Origin: an uncultured Bacteroidota bacterium | GTDB lineage: Bacteria > Bacteroidota > Bacteroidia > Chitinophagales > Chitinophagaceae | NCBI GenBank assembly: GCA_903887415.1 | Contig: CAISPO010000046.1 | Location: forward strand, 1 to 62,351 | Direction of reading: 5' to 3' | Length of the DNA: 62,351 nucleotides | In this document: piece after piece, positions 1-9,079 of the stretch | Position numbering within the stretch: position 1 is the first letter of the stretch | Layout of the letters: every line of letters starts with the position of its first letter | The notes under the pieces: model-generated | What the model was told of the DNA's origin: nothing | The model's database searches: none | Seen by the model: only the letters and a program-made list of their open reading frames with translations | Position numbers and translations under genes: made by a program

Positions 1-93
1 AAAAAAAGCGCGTTTTTTAGATTAAATGTTCCGTATAGTTAACTGCAATGCCTGTATAAGGGATAGGTGCATAATTATCCGTTGGCAATGCTT

Positions 94-101
94 TATTTTT
101 G
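94..101 (+). promoter_or_regulatory. Bacteroidota -7 promoter element
   Basis: TATTTTTG fits the Bacteroidota -7 consensus TAnnTTTG and lies 4 nt before the rhomboid ATG at 106. No TTG box was found at the expected 17-23 nt upstream, so this is a half-site only. If it is used, the transcript would have almost no leader. Confidence 0.35.
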
Positions 102-105
102 CAGC

Positions 106-951
106 ATGTCGAATTTCAGGCCTGGCGGATTTCAGCAATTACCTGTAGTTGTAAAAAACCTTATCATCATTAATGTATTAATGGTTTTGGTGCAATATGC
201 ATTGGGCCGGGCCGGTATTGATCTTGCGGATTACCTTGGGCTGCACTACTGGGCTTCTCCGCTGTTCAGGTGGTGGCAGCCATTCACCCACATGTTCATG
301 CATGGCAATGCTTATGACGTAGAAGCCACATTCTGGCACATTGCCGGCAATATGTTTGCCCTCTGGATGTTTGGCCGGATACTTGAAAATATATGGGGGC
401 CAAGAAGGTTTCTGATCTTTTACCTCGTTTGCGGGCTGGGCGCTGCTCTTTGCCATATGGGGGTACTTACATTCGAATTTACACGATTCCATAACGACTT
501 TATGAGTTTTCAGTTGAATCACACTTTTGTGGACTATGCGCAATTTATGAGGCATCATGATTTAACTGGTATTCCTGCCTTCGATCAAATACTAAACTTT
601 TGGTCGGCAAATCCGGATTGTGGCAATTGTGCTGCGGAGGCTGCCGGAGATATTAATCAATATTATACCCACATGATCAATGAGGCTACTGTTGGTGCAT
701 CGGGCGCTGTCTTTGGGGTATTATTCGCTTTCGGTTATTTATTCCCCAATACAGAACTGATGCTTATTTTCCCGCCTATACCCATTAAAGCAAAATGGTT
801 TATCGGCGGCTATGCCGTTTTTGAATTATTTTCGGGTGTCCGGAATTCTGCCGGCGACAATGTTGCACACTTTGCCCATATAGGTGGCATGCTCTTTGCG
901 TTCATATTGTTAAGGATCTGGAAGAGTAAGATTAGAAACGATTTTTATTAG
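106..951 (+). CDS. Rhomboid-family intramembrane serine protease
   Basis: A 281-residue multi-spanning membrane protein that should cleave substrate transmembrane helices within the inner membrane. The catalytic serine sits in GASG (about residues 197-200, Ser199). The partner histidine is in AHIGG (about His258), in the last conserved helix. The WHIAGNMFALWMFG segment near residue 77 is the usual second-helix motif. A hydrophilic insert rich in His and Asp (about 125-190) separates the N-terminal helices from the catalytic core and is longer than in GlpG. I chose the ATG at 106 over one at 67 because the protein then starts in typical rhomboid fashion. A second rhomboid-like gene follows 14 nt downstream, so the two are probably co-transcribed. 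Substrates are unknown. Confidence 0.88.
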   Translation: MSNFRPGGFQQLPVVVKNLIIINVLMVLVQYALGRAGIDLADYLGLHYWASPLFRWWQPFTHMFMHGNAYDVEATFWHIAGNMFALWMFGRILENIWGPRRFLIFYLVCGLGAALCHMGVLTFEFTRFHNDFMSFQLNHTFVDYAQFMRHHDLTGIPAFDQILNFWSANPDCGNCAAEAAGDINQYYTHMINEATVGASGAVFGVLFAFGYLFPNTELMLIFPPIPIKAKWFIGGYAVFELFSGVRNSAGDNVAHFAHIGGMLFAFILLRIWKSKIRNDFY

Positions 952-965
952 GTAACTTTAGAGCA

Positions 966-1889
966 ATGAGCACAGGGCGCAAAAGATCGGCACTATCCTA
1001 CATACCAGGCTTAACAAATAATGCGGTACTGAAACTGATCCTTTTTTCAGCAGTTTTGTACGTAATCCTCGCGCTTACCTGGGCGGTTATCATGCTGGTG
1101 TACCAGGGTATGCCAATATATGAGCAATATTTTCTGCCCAATTTGGCTTTGCCGGCACTGCCAGGTATAAAAAGTCATTGGTGGACGATCTTCACATACG
1201 GATGGTTTTACAATTTCCCGGGCGGGTTTTGGGAGCTGGTGAGCAATATGCTCTGGCTCTATTGCTTTGGCTCGGTAGTGCAAATGCTGGTAGGGCCCAA
1301 GCAGGTGATACCGCTGTATTTATATTGCCTGCTAGTCGGGGCGGTATTTTATTTGCTGTCACAGGTTCTTCCGGGTGAGCTGGGCAAGACGCCACACACC
1401 ATTGGTTTATTAGGGCCACGTGCCGGCTTGATAGGGCTGGCTGCAGCAGCGGTAACGCTTACGCCGCAATACCGCTTTTACTTTACCGATACTTTCAGCA
1501 TTCCGTTATTAGCACTGGCTGGTGTTTTCGCTGCGCTTATGATAATTGGATCCGTTAGCCACGGTGTTTATCTCCCCATTATCCTTATGCTGGTGGGCAG
1601 CGGGCTTATGGGGTTTGGCTATATAAAACTATTGAAAGCAGGTTACAGGCCCGGTGAATGGATGTACACCGTAACCGGCAAAATAGAAGGCTTGGTAACA
1701 CCTGACGAAAAGGCTGAATGGAAAAGGCACAACAAAAAACGTAACGAGGTACTCAACAAAATGTACGAGCCCAAGCAGGGGATATCGCAAAAGCGGATAG
1801 ACGACATCCTTGACAAAATAAACCAGAAAGGATATAACTCGCTGTCTGCTGAAGAGAAGGATACTTTGATGCGGGCAGGTAAGGAGTAA
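966..1889 (+). CDS. Rhomboid-like membrane protein lacking the catalytic serine
   Basis: A 307-residue protein with about six hydrophobic segments and the rhomboid layout: an HWWTIFTYGWFY segment near 71, a membrane-embedded ELVSNMLWLYCFG segment, and a small-residue helix near 147-165. Where an active rhomboid has GxSG, this protein reads GPRAG (150-154), so the nucleophile is absent; no clear catalytic histidine helix was found either. The C-terminal 75 residues are charged and cytosolic, and end in a predicted helical module (QKRIDDILDKI onward) common in Bacteroidota rhomboids. It lies directly behind an intact rhomboid. It may be a pseudoprotease that binds or regulates substrates; that role is inference. 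Confidence 0.75.
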   Translation: MSTGRKRSALSYIPGLTNNAVLKLILFSAVLYVILALTWAVIMLVYQGMPIYEQYFLPNLALPALPGIKSHWWTIFTYGWFYNFPGGFWELVSNMLWLYCFGSVVQMLVGPKQVIPLYLYCLLVGAVFYLLSQVLPGELGKTPHTIGLLGPRAGLIGLAAAAVTLTPQYRFYFTDTFSIPLLALAGVFAALMIIGSVSHGVYLPIILMLVGSGLMGFGYIKLLKAGYRPGEWMYTVTGKIEGLVTPDEKAEWKRHNKKRNEVLNKMYEPKQGISQKRIDDILDKINQKGYNSLSAEEKDTLMRAGKE

Positions 1890-2049
1890 TGTATGTTCTG
1901 GCGATTTTCAGATATTTCCTTACATTTGTTGTATCAATAGTATATGACTCGCACTGCAATAGCACCGAAATTCTTCACACCTGCGGCCGGATATAGAATC
2001 CGCTATTGCTGTTGTTGTCGTTAATGCCTCCACCATATTCTCTGTTTTT

Positions 2050-2083
2050 TTGATTGTTACTTCTTTTTGAATTTTTACTTTTG
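2050..2083 (+). promoter_or_regulatory. Promoter for cysS
   Basis: A TTG at 2050-2052 and TACTTTTG at 2076-2083 are separated by 23 nt, matching the Bacteroidota TTG-N17-23-TAnnTTTG consensus. The cysS ATG is at 2098, giving a leader of roughly 10 nt. Confidence 0.5.
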
Positions 2084-2097
2084 AATTTTAAACACCT

Positions 2098-3591
2098 ATG
2101 TCTGAACTCCATTTTTATAACTCATATACGCGCCAGAAAGAAAAGTTTGAATCAATAACCCCAGGCTATGCTGGCCTCTATGTATGCGGCCCTACGGTAT
2201 CCGGGGAGTCGCACCTGGGGCATGCACGGCCATACATCACCTTCGATGTGGTGCAGCGCTACCTGAAACACCTGGGTTATAAGGTGCGTTATGTCCGTAA
2301 CATTACCGATGCAGGGCACTTTGAAGAAGAAGGTCGGGAAGCAATAGACAAAGTGGGTGAAAAGGCCAAGCTGGAAAAGCTGGAGCCTATGGAAATGGTG
2401 CATAAGTACACTTCTATGTTTCATCACGGCATGCGCCTGTTCAATTGTGAAGAACCTGCCATAGAGCCTACGGCCACCGGCCACATCATAGAGCAGATCA
2501 GCATGATAGAGACGATCATGGCAAAAGGATATGCCTATGAAGTAAACGGCTCGGTTTACTTTGATGTAAAGAAATATGCAGAAGGCTATCCATACGGAAA
2601 ACTATCCGGCAGGATACTGGAAGACCAACTGGAGACCACTCGTGAACTGGATGGGCAGGATGAGAAGCGCAACAAGGTTGACTTCGCGCTGTGGAAAAGC
2701 GCGCCGCCAGAGCACATCCAGCGCTGGATAAGCCCTTGGGGCGAAGGTTTTCCCGGCTGGCATATTGAGTGCTCCGCAATGAGCAGCAAGTACCTGGGCG
2801 AGACTTTTGATATACACGGCGGCGGTATGGACCTCCAGTTTCCGCACCACGAGAGCGAGATAGCGCAAAGCACTATAGCCCACGGCCACCCGCCGGTGCG
2901 CTACTGGATGCACAACAATATGATCACTATCAACGGCAAGAAGATGGGCAAGAGCTACAATAATGTGATCAAGCTGTCTGAGCTGTTCAGCGGCAACCAT
3001 CCGCTGTTAGAGCAGGCTTATCACCCCATGGTGGTGCGATTCTATATACTACAGACGCATTACCGCAGCACACTCGATTTTGGCAATGAAGCACTGCAAG
3101 GCTCTGAACGGGCGTTGCGCCGATTGTGGGAAGCATATGAGGTTTTGCAAAAGCTCGGCCATCCCGGCAATGCAGAAGCTAAGGATACTGCATTGGATAA
3201 ACAGGTAACCGACTGGTGCAATGAATTTGCAGACTTCATGAATGATGATTTCAATACAGCGAAGGTCATTGCCAATATGTTTGAGCTGGCACCGGTGATC
3301 AATGGCATGAAGGGTGGCCAGGTAGCTGCCGGTGCGCTTTCCGCTGCAGCCTTCGGTCTGCTCAAGGATTCTTTCAAAACATATATTGAAGACATCCTGG
3401 GCCTGCAGCCGCTGCAGGCGGAACAAAGCAATAAGCTGGATGGCATTCTATCCATACTCATTGAGATCAGGAAAGATGCGAAAAAAAGGAAAGATTTCGC
3501 CACTTCTGACGAGATAAGAAATAAACTGCTCGCTGCCGGCGTTATACTGAAGGATGAGAAGGATGGAAGTGTGAGCTACACAATGGAGTAG
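2098..3591 (+). CDS. cysS: Cysteinyl-tRNA synthetase
   Basis: A class I aminoacyl-tRNA synthetase that charges tRNA-Cys with cysteine in the cytosol. The 497-residue length is normal. The HIGH-type signature HLGHARPY lies near residues 39-46, the zinc-binding cysteine is in YVCGPTV (Cys30), and the KMSKS loop appears as KKMGKS near residue 282. The GWHIECSAM segment and the FPHHESE segment carry the other zinc ligands typical of CysS. The DALR-type helical domain follows (about 310-420). It is flanked by a 208-nt intergenic region with a good promoter match, so it is probably monocistronic. Confidence 0.97.
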   Translation: MSELHFYNSYTRQKEKFESITPGYAGLYVCGPTVSGESHLGHARPYITFDVVQRYLKHLGYKVRYVRNITDAGHFEEEGREAIDKVGEKAKLEKLEPMEMVHKYTSMFHHGMRLFNCEEPAIEPTATGHIIEQISMIETIMAKGYAYEVNGSVYFDVKKYAEGYPYGKLSGRILEDQLETTRELDGQDEKRNKVDFALWKSAPPEHIQRWISPWGEGFPGWHIECSAMSSKYLGETFDIHGGGMDLQFPHHESEIAQSTIAHGHPPVRYWMHNNMITINGKKMGKSYNNVIKLSELFSGNHPLLEQAYHPMVVRFYILQTHYRSTLDFGNEALQGSERALRRLWEAYEVLQKLGHPGNAEAKDTALDKQVTDWCNEFADFMNDDFNTAKVIANMFELAPVINGMKGGQVAAGALSAAAFGLLKDSFKTYIEDILGLQPLQAEQSNKLDGILSILIEIRKDAKKRKDFATSDEIRNKLLAAGVILKDEKDGSVSYTME

Positions 3592-3628
3592 AAAATAATT
3601 TCATACCTTTATTTATGAAACAGAAGCC

Positions 3629-3847
3629 ATGCAAACATTAACGATAAAAATAAATAATGTCAAGGCATTAAAACTTTTGGAGGATCTTGAAGATTTGAAC
3701 CTTATCCAGGTTATCAGTAAGATAGCCGTTAAAGAGAAGAAGGGAAAACTCTCTGAAAGGCTTGCCGGTAGTATATCTTCGAAACAAGCTAAAGTGATGC
3801 GAAAAGAACTTTCGGAAATGCGTGACGAATGGGAGAGAAATATTTGA
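3629..3847 (+). CDS. Antitoxin of a VapBC-type module
   Basis: A 72-residue protein placed upstream of, and overlapping, a PIN-domain toxin, the standard position for an antitoxin. It has no Cys or Trp-rich core; the N-terminal part predicts a short strand then a helix (KALKLLEDLEDLNLI), and the C-terminal half is a basic amphipathic helix likely to wrap the toxin. The N-terminus closely resembles that of the HicB-like protein at 17482, which is paired with an unrelated toxin. No DNA-binding fold could be recognised, so autoregulation is only assumed. A TACCTTTA near-match to the -7 element lies about 20 nt upstream. Confidence 0.7.
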   Translation: MQTLTIKINNVKALKLLEDLEDLNLIQVISKIAVKEKKGKLSERLAGSISSKQAKVMRKELSEMRDEWERNI

Positions 3848-4197
3848 TCGACACCAATATTATTATTGATTTTTCTGAAAATAAGCTATCGGCTGAAGCG
3901 AAAGCTTTTGTGGCATCTGTCATTGACACAGAACCATTCCTTTCCGTTATTAATAAGATCGAACTGCTTGGCTTTTCTGATGTGAGCAAGACTATAGTAG
4001 AATTAGTCGATACTGCTACCGTTATTGGATTAACGGATGCAATAATACATAGGACAATTGCAATCCGTAAATCAAAGAAGATCAAACTTCCGGACGCTAT
4101 AATAGCTGCAACTGCGCTTGAACATAAATTGCAAGTCATTACACGCAATATTGCTGACTTTCAAAACATAAAAGGATTAAAAATTATCAATCCCTGA
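3829..4197 (+). CDS. PIN-domain toxin (VapC family)
   Basis: A probable Mg-dependent endoribonuclease of 122 residues. The first acidic motif is LIDTNIIIDF (Asp near residue 8). Further acidic positions are the Glu of INKIELLGF near 42 and the Asp of KLPDAIIAATAL near 88, and the tail ends in a typical TRNIADF motif (Asp near 113). These four carboxylates form the PIN active site. The start overlaps the antitoxin by 19 nt, consistent with translational coupling. The ATG at 3829 is preferred because it puts the first acidic motif at the usual distance from the N-terminus. Target RNA is unknown; many VapC proteins cut tRNA. Confidence 0.85.
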   Translation: MGEKYLIDTNIIIDFSENKLSAEAKAFVASVIDTEPFLSVINKIELLGFSDVSKTIVELVDTATVIGLTDAIIHRTIAIRKSKKIKLPDAIIAATALEHKLQVITRNIADFQNIKGLKIINP

Positions 4198-4265
4198 TGC
4201 TATTGACTGTCGAATCACATCTCGTTATTTCAATAACAAAAACGTCTGAGGAGAGAAGTATTTAA

Positions 4266-6071
4266 ATGATGAAAAAAATATCCCGACTCTTAAAGTACCT
4301 CGCAGAGTATAAAGGAAAGATAGGCCTCTATTTTCTTTTTAACCTCTTGAGCATTGCGTTTGGGCTGCTGTCGTTCACCATGCTCATTCCGGTGCTGCAG
4401 GTACTGTTTGGTATCAGTCCTGCTTCTTCTGTTGCGTCGGCAGGTACCGGGGTGACTCACTATATAGATTCCTTCAAGCTCTTTCTTGTGCAGCAGGACA
4501 AGCAAACAGCCCTGGGGTACATCTGCGTGGTTATCGTGGTATTTACTATACTCAAGAACTTGTTCCTGTACCTTGCGCTGTATATACTCAATCCATTAAG
4601 GAATGCTGTGTTGCGCCGCCTGCGTGACGACCTGTTTACAAAAACATTGTCGCTGCCCATCGGGTTCTTTACTGAAGAACGCAAAGGAGACCTTATATCC
4701 CGGATGACCAATGATATTAACGAGGTCGAGCTGTCAATAATGAGTGTGCTGGAAGTATTCATAAGAGAGCCGCTTACTATTATCGCCTTCCTCGGCGCCA
4801 TGATATTTATCAGTTACAAGCTCACCCTGATCCTGTTCGTTGGCCTGCCTATAGCCGGGCTTATAATAGGCCGCATCAGTAAGTCACTTCGCAAATCATC
4901 GAATATAGCGCAGGAGCAACTGGGGAATATGCTGGGTGTGATAGACGAAACACTGGTAGGGATGCGGGTACTGAAGGCTTTTAATGCAGAAAGCCACCAG
5001 CACCTGCGCTTTATGAAGCTGAACAACCTGCTGTTCCGCACCCGCAACCGCATTGCTGCCCGGCGTGAAATGGCTTCGCCACTATCAGAGACCATGGGCA
5101 TTATAGTTGTGGCCGTGATACTCTGGATAGGTGGTAAAATGGTGTTCTCTGGTACGGGGTTCGATGGGGCTACATTTGTCGCCTATATCGGCATGTTCAG
5201 CCAGATCATTAACCCGTTCAAAAATCTATCGTCTGCTTTTTACAACGTACAAAAAGGAACTTCTGCACTAGACCGTATAGAGCATTTGCTGACCGTAGAA
5301 AATGCAATAACCGAGCTTGCAGATCCGAAACCACTTGCTGCTTTTTCAAACAACATTACTTTTAAAAACGTAGGCTTCTCTTATGGCGATAAAAAGATAC
5401 TGGAAGGCATAGACCTCGTCATCGAAAAAGGGAAAACCGTTGCGTTGGTTGGCGCATCAGGGGCTGGCAAGTCCACGCTGGTAGATCTTATTCCGAGATT
5501 CCACGACGTGGTGGCGGGAGAAATACTTATTGATGGCATTAACATCAAAGACTGCAAGCTCTACGACCTGCGCCGCCTGATGGGGGTGGTGAGCCAGGAC
5601 CCGATACTGTTTAACGATACTATTTATAACAACATCACCCTCGGCACCGGTGGCGCCACGCAGGAGCGAGTGGAGGAAGCGGCGCGTATAGCCAATGCCG
5701 ATAACTTCATCAAGCAGAAACCGCAAGGCTACCAAACCATAGCGGGCGACCGTGGCGCAAGGCTCAGCGGCGGCGAACGCCAGCGCATCACTATCGCGCG
5801 AGCCGTTTTGAAAAATCCGCCAATCCTCATCCTTGACGAGGCGACTTCTTCCCTGGATACCGAAAGCGAGCGCCTGGTGCAGGATGCCATCAACAACCTG
5901 ATGAAGAACCGTACTTGTATTGTCATTGCTCACCGCCTGTCCACCGTGCAACATGCCGACGAAATAATAGTGCTGGAACGCGGCAGGATAGCTGAGCGCG
6001 GCACCCACACCGGCCTGCTCAGCAAAGACGGCATCTACAAGCGGCTTGTGGAAATGCAGCAGGTCAAATAA
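4266..6071 (+). CDS. MsbA-like ABC exporter (fused membrane and ATPase domains)
   Basis: A 601-residue half-transporter that should work as a homodimer. Residues 1-330 form the six-helix exporter domain with coupling-loop motifs such as DLISRMTNDINEVE. The nucleotide-binding domain follows: Walker A GASGAGKST near 396, signature LSGGERQR near 500, Walker B ILILDEATS near 520, and the switch histidine in IAHRLST. The family exports lipids, including lipid A core in the case of MsbA, or peptides; the substrate cannot be read from sequence. It stands alone between the VapBC pair and galE. Two Met codons open the ORF (4266 and 4269), and either could be used. Confidence 0.92.
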   Translation: MMKKISRLLKYLAEYKGKIGLYFLFNLLSIAFGLLSFTMLIPVLQVLFGISPASSVASAGTGVTHYIDSFKLFLVQQDKQTALGYICVVIVVFTILKNLFLYLALYILNPLRNAVLRRLRDDLFTKTLSLPIGFFTEERKGDLISRMTNDINEVELSIMSVLEVFIREPLTIIAFLGAMIFISYKLTLILFVGLPIAGLIIGRISKSLRKSSNIAQEQLGNMLGVIDETLVGMRVLKAFNAESHQHLRFMKLNNLLFRTRNRIAARREMASPLSETMGIIVVAVILWIGGKMVFSGTGFDGATFVAYIGMFSQIINPFKNLSSAFYNVQKGTSALDRIEHLLTVENAITELADPKPLAAFSNNITFKNVGFSYGDKKILEGIDLVIEKGKTVALVGASGAGKSTLVDLIPRFHDVVAGEILIDGINIKDCKLYDLRRLMGVVSQDPILFNDTIYNNITLGTGGATQERVEEAARIANADNFIKQKPQGYQTIAGDRGARLSGGERQRITIARAVLKNPPILILDEATSSLDTESERLVQDAINNLMKNRTCIVIAHRLSTVQHADEIIVLERGRIAERGTHTGLLSKDGIYKRLVEMQQVK

Positions 6072-6188
6072 ATTATAAAAGGCCAAAAATAAAATCCCAA
6101 ATTCCAACCACGCTCTCCCGAATTTTCAACTTAAAAGAATAGCCATAAAATCGGAATAAAAAAAATTTATCTGAAGTTACCTACCCCA

Positions 6189-6196
6189 TATATTTG
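6189..6196 (+). promoter_or_regulatory. Candidate -7 element upstream of galE
   Basis: TATATTTG matches TAnnTTTG exactly. It would give a leader of about 60 nt before the galE ATG at 6263. No TTG box was found at the proper distance. Confidence 0.3.
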
Positions 6197-6262
6197 CAAT
6201 ATACCACATTGCCTCACGGTTCATTCATAGGCAGTTAGGGGTGGACTATTAACTTTTGATTT

Positions 6263-7300
6263 ATGAGCAAGATACTTGTTACCGGGGGCTGTGGCTATAT
6301 AGGGGGCCATACTATTGTGGACCTCATCCAGAATGGTTTTGACGTTATTTCTGTGGACGACCTGTCCAGGGGATCAATGAAAATGCTGCACGGCATAGAG
6401 AAGATAGTGGGCCGGCCCATAAAGAACTACAAAGTGGACCTGTGTGACCTTGACGACACAGAAGCCATTTTTATTGAGAACCCCGACCTTGTAGGCGTCA
6501 TCCATTTTGCAGCTTTCAAGTCTGTGCCGGAATCTGTGGAGCAGCCGCTGATGTATTTTAAGAACAACCTCAACTCGCTGATCAATATTCTGCAGTGCGC
6601 CGAAGATTTTGATGTGGATAATTTTGTGTTCTCGTCTTCCTGTTCAGTATATGGCAATACCAGCCAGTTGCCGGTATCGGAAGAGGCGCCGCTGGCTGAG
6701 CCGGAATCGCCCTATGCCCGCACCAAGCAGATGGGAGAGGCCATTTGCCGCGACTTTACTAACCTTCACAAAGATTTCAATACCATACTGCTTCGTTACT
6801 TTAATCCTGTAGGCGCGCACCCATCCGCACTTATCGGCGAGTTCCAGGACCTGTCTGAAAGCGTAGTGCCGGTGATCACAAAAACGGCAATTGGCGCGCG
6901 CAAAGAGATGAACGTTTTTGGCACGGACTATGATACGAGAGACGGCTCTTGTGTACGCGACTACATACATGTAAGCGACATAGCGCATGCACACACAAAG
7001 GCATTGCAATACATTATCGAAGACCGCAACAAGTCGAACTGCGAAGTGTTTAACCTCGGCACGGGCAATGGTGTAACCGTACTGGAGCTGATCGCCGCAT
7101 TTGAAAAAGTGTCGGGCGAAAAGCTCAATTATAAACTGGGGCCGCGCCGCGCAGGTGACGTAATACAGGTATATGCCAACAATAACAAAGCACGCAAACA
7201 ACTGGGCTGGGAAACAAAATACGACCTTGATGCAATGATGGATACTGCCTGGCGCTGGGAGCAGGTAGTTGCTGCCTCTAAGAAATCAGTAGCCGGCTAG
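6263..7300 (+). CDS. galE: UDP-glucose 4-epimerase
   Basis: An extended short-chain dehydrogenase that interconverts UDP-glucose and UDP-galactose with bound NAD. The 345-residue length is normal. The dinucleotide motif GGCGYIGG lies at residues 8-15; the catalytic triad is represented by SSSCSVYG and the YxxxK motif SPYARTK near 150. The RYFNPVGAHPS segment and the GSCVRDYIHV segment are characteristic of GalE. Product sugars probably feed surface polysaccharide. No sugar-cluster neighbours are present, so it appears to be a solitary housekeeping gene. Confidence 0.95.
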   Translation: MSKILVTGGCGYIGGHTIVDLIQNGFDVISVDDLSRGSMKMLHGIEKIVGRPIKNYKVDLCDLDDTEAIFIENPDLVGVIHFAAFKSVPESVEQPLMYFKNNLNSLINILQCAEDFDVDNFVFSSSCSVYGNTSQLPVSEEAPLAEPESPYARTKQMGEAICRDFTNLHKDFNTILLRYFNPVGAHPSALIGEFQDLSESVVPVITKTAIGARKEMNVFGTDYDTRDGSCVRDYIHVSDIAHAHTKALQYIIEDRNKSNCEVFNLGTGNGVTVLELIAAFEKVSGEKLNYKLGPRRAGDVIQVYANNNKARKQLGWETKYDLDAMMDTAWRWEQVVAASKKSVAG

Positions 7301-7305
7301 CAGTT

Positions 7306-7491
7306 TTACCAGTAGCCTCCATAATGAGCTCGCGGACGATAGTGATGGCGATGCCAGAAATAGTTGTGCGCTTTATAGTGGACGTACTTTTTCTTATTTG
7401 CATACCTTGCACTATAAACGGTACGGCCGCAACTGCTTGCTAAAACAAGCAACACCAACAGCGCTATGAAACTGGCTAATTTGTTTTTCAT
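7306..7491 (-). CDS. Small predicted lipoprotein, His/Tyr-rich
   Basis: A 61-residue protein with a lipoprotein signal: Lys-containing N-terminus, hydrophobic stretch and lipobox LASSC (Cys near 21). The mature part is only about 40 residues, very rich in His, Tyr, Arg and Lys (for example YFWHRHHYRPRAH). Such tails may bind metal or the cell wall, but no function is known. It runs convergent to galE with 5 nt between the stop codons. The clean signal peptide argues that it is a real gene despite its size. Confidence 0.6.
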   Translation of the reverse strand: MKNKLASFIALLVLLVLASSCGRTVYSARYANKKKYVHYKAHNYFWHRHHYRPRAHYGGYW

Positions 7492-7674
7492 ATGGATTGA
7501 CTTGCAAAATACTTTATTATTTAATATCGTGTTAGTGTAGCGGCCTTTTTTCTTTTCATTATTTTTGGTTGATGGTTTTTTTAATGTGATGGTGGCTGTT
7601 TAACATGATTTAAACAAAAAACGTAAAACCATACCCGCCGCTCCTTCGTTTATCTATCACACAAACTAATTTTT

Positions 7675-8181
7675 ATGAAAAAGACGACCTTCATTTTATC
7701 AATGGTGCTGATCCTTACCGGGATAGTTTCCTGCACAGCACAACAGCCGCAGGATGAAACCAAAAATCCTTATTACAAGCCATCGGATAACGCTAAACTT
7801 ACAGTAAGCAATGCCGAGTGGAAAAAAGTGCTTGCGCCAAAGGTATATGATATCATGCGCGAAAAAGGCACAGAGATAGCCAATACCGGGCCATATGTAC
7901 ACAACCCTAAAAAAGGTATTTACCATTGCGCGGCGTGCGGGCATATACTTTTCAGCTCCGATACAAAATTTGACAGCGGCACCGGCTGGCCCAGCTTCTA
8001 CCAACCCTACAATAGCAGCAGCGTAATGCAGGCAAAAGACAACTCACTGGGCATGGAGCGCGATGAAGTGGTATGTGCCCGCTGCGGCGGCCACCTGGGG
8101 CATGTTTTTGATGATGGCCCCCGGCCTACGGGATTGCGCTATTGTATGAATGGATATGCACTGCACTTCGACGAGAAGTAG
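7675..8181 (+). CDS. msrB: Peptide methionine-(R)-S-oxide reductase, lipoprotein form
   Basis: Reduces R-methionine sulfoxide in proteins. This 168-residue version starts with a signal peptide and lipobox GIVSC (Cys20), so it should be membrane-anchored outside the cytoplasm. The MsrB domain has both zinc CxxC pairs (CAACG and CARCG), the FDSGTGWPSFYQP signature, and the catalytic Cys in RYCMN, where RYCIN is more usual. An extracytoplasmic MsrB suits repair of oxidised envelope proteins. It is followed 23 nt later by nth, another oxidative-damage repair gene; co-transcription is plausible. Confidence 0.93.
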   Translation: MKKTTFILSMVLILTGIVSCTAQQPQDETKNPYYKPSDNAKLTVSNAEWKKVLAPKVYDIMREKGTEIANTGPYVHNPKKGIYHCAACGHILFSSDTKFDSGTGWPSFYQPYNSSSVMQAKDNSLGMERDEVVCARCGGHLGHVFDDGPRPTGLRYCMNGYALHFDEK

Positions 8182-8204
8182 TTGCAAATCCGTATCTTGG
8201 AGGT

Positions 8205-8858
8205 ATGACCAAGAAAGAACGCTATAATTTCGTAATAGACTGGTTTGCGAAAAACATGCCCAATGCGGAAACCGAGCTGCATTACACCGATCCGTATGAG
8301 TTGCTTGTCGCAGTCATTCTTTCGGCCCAGTGTACGGATAAACGTGTGAACATGGTAACACCTGCCCTATTCAAAAAATTCCCGACGGCGGACAGCCTTG
8401 CGAAAGCCGAGTTTGAAGATGTGGAGCCACTTATAAGAAGTGTCACCTTTGCGAATAACAAAACAAGGCACCTGATAGGCATGGCCAAAATGCTGATGGA
8501 GCAGTTTCACGGCGAAGTGCCCGATAATATGGAAGACCTTGTGCTGCTGCCCGGCGTGGGCCGTAAGACTGCCAACGTCATTGTATCAGTCATATTCCAC
8601 CAGCCAGGCATGGCAGTTGATACGCATGTTTTCAGGGTGTCGGCACGCATAGGCCTCACTACCAATGCGAAAACACCGCTACAAACCGAACAGCAGCTTG
8701 TGGCCAATATCCCGCAAGATCTGCTGGCTATAGCCCATCACTGGCTAATACTGCATGGCCGCTATATCTGCGTAGCGCGAAGGCCTAAATGCGAAGAATG
8801 TGGGTTGAGGCCGGCATGTAAGTTCTATCAAAACCCCCAGCCCCTAAAGGGGAGCTGA
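8205..8858 (+). CDS. nth: Endonuclease III (DNA glycosylase/AP lyase)
   Basis: Removes oxidised pyrimidines from DNA and cuts at abasic sites. The 217-residue protein has the helix-hairpin-helix LPGVGRKTANVI with its catalytic Lys, the catalytic Asp in AVDTHVFRVS, and a C-terminal iron-sulfur loop spaced C-x6-C-x2-C-x5-C (from CVARRPKC to PACKFY). The ATG at 8205 is chosen because the family N-terminus begins there; an in-frame upstream Met would overlap msrB. The last eight residues (NPQPLKGS) are encoded by a GC-rich hairpin repeat, so the natural C-terminus has probably been replaced. Confidence 0.95.
   Translation: MTKKERYNFVIDWFAKNMPNAETELHYTDPYELLVAVILSAQCTDKRVNMVTPALFKKFPTADSLAKAEFEDVEPLIRSVTFANNKTRHLIGMAKMLMEQFHGEVPDNMEDLVLLPGVGRKTANVIVSVIFHQPGMAVDTHVFRVSARIGLTTNAKTPLQTEQQLVANIPQDLLAIAHHWLILHGRYICVARRPKCEECGLRPACKFYQNPQPLKGS
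8832..8855 (+). repeat. GC-rich hairpin repeat, copy 1, at the 3' end of nth
   Basis: A C-run/G-run element that can fold as CCCC-TAAA-GGGG. It supplies the last codons and stop of nth. A related copy lies in the opposite orientation at the 3' end of the facing gene. Such elements are scattered at gene ends in many Bacteroidota genomes and may act as bidirectional terminators or REP-like repeats. Confidence 0.55.
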
Positions 8859-8930
8859 CCATGTTATTGGGGGGTAAAGATTGAACGGGCAATAATACCG
8901 TTTGAACATTAAAAGTCGGCACATTTTAAC

Positions 8931-8975
8931 GCGTCAGGGCTGGAAGCCGTTCTGACGCTACCTGCTCTGTTTTTT
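8931..8975 (+). terminator. Possible terminator downstream of nth
   Basis: The arms GCGTCAG (8931-8937) and CTGACGC (8952-8958) pair, with an inner GGCT/AGCC stem, and a T-run lies about 10 nt downstream at 8970-8975. The gap between stem and T-run is longer than in a standard intrinsic terminator. Confidence 0.4.
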
Positions 8976-9051
8976 AATGTCGAAGTGGTATAAACATTAC
9001 CACCGGGTAAAAGCAGAATCAATCACTAAAGCTGAAAGTATATTCACAAGT

Positions 9052-9079
9052 GAAGCCCCCCTCAGGGGGTTTGGGGGTT
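9052..9079 (-). repeat. GC-rich hairpin repeat, copy 2, at the 3' end of the thioredoxin gene
   Basis: Read on the minus strand this is AACCCCCAAACCCCCTGAGG followed by GGGGCTTC, the same layout as copy 1 (8832-8855), with a CCCCC/GGGGG hairpin. It touches the stop codon of the minus-strand thioredoxin-like gene. The two copies therefore sit at the 3' ends of two convergent genes, each in gene orientation. Confidence 0.55.

Noticed and set aside
2152..3503. Several minus-strand ORFs of 87-147 residues opposite cysS.
   Set aside because: Antisense to a complete, well-conserved gene.
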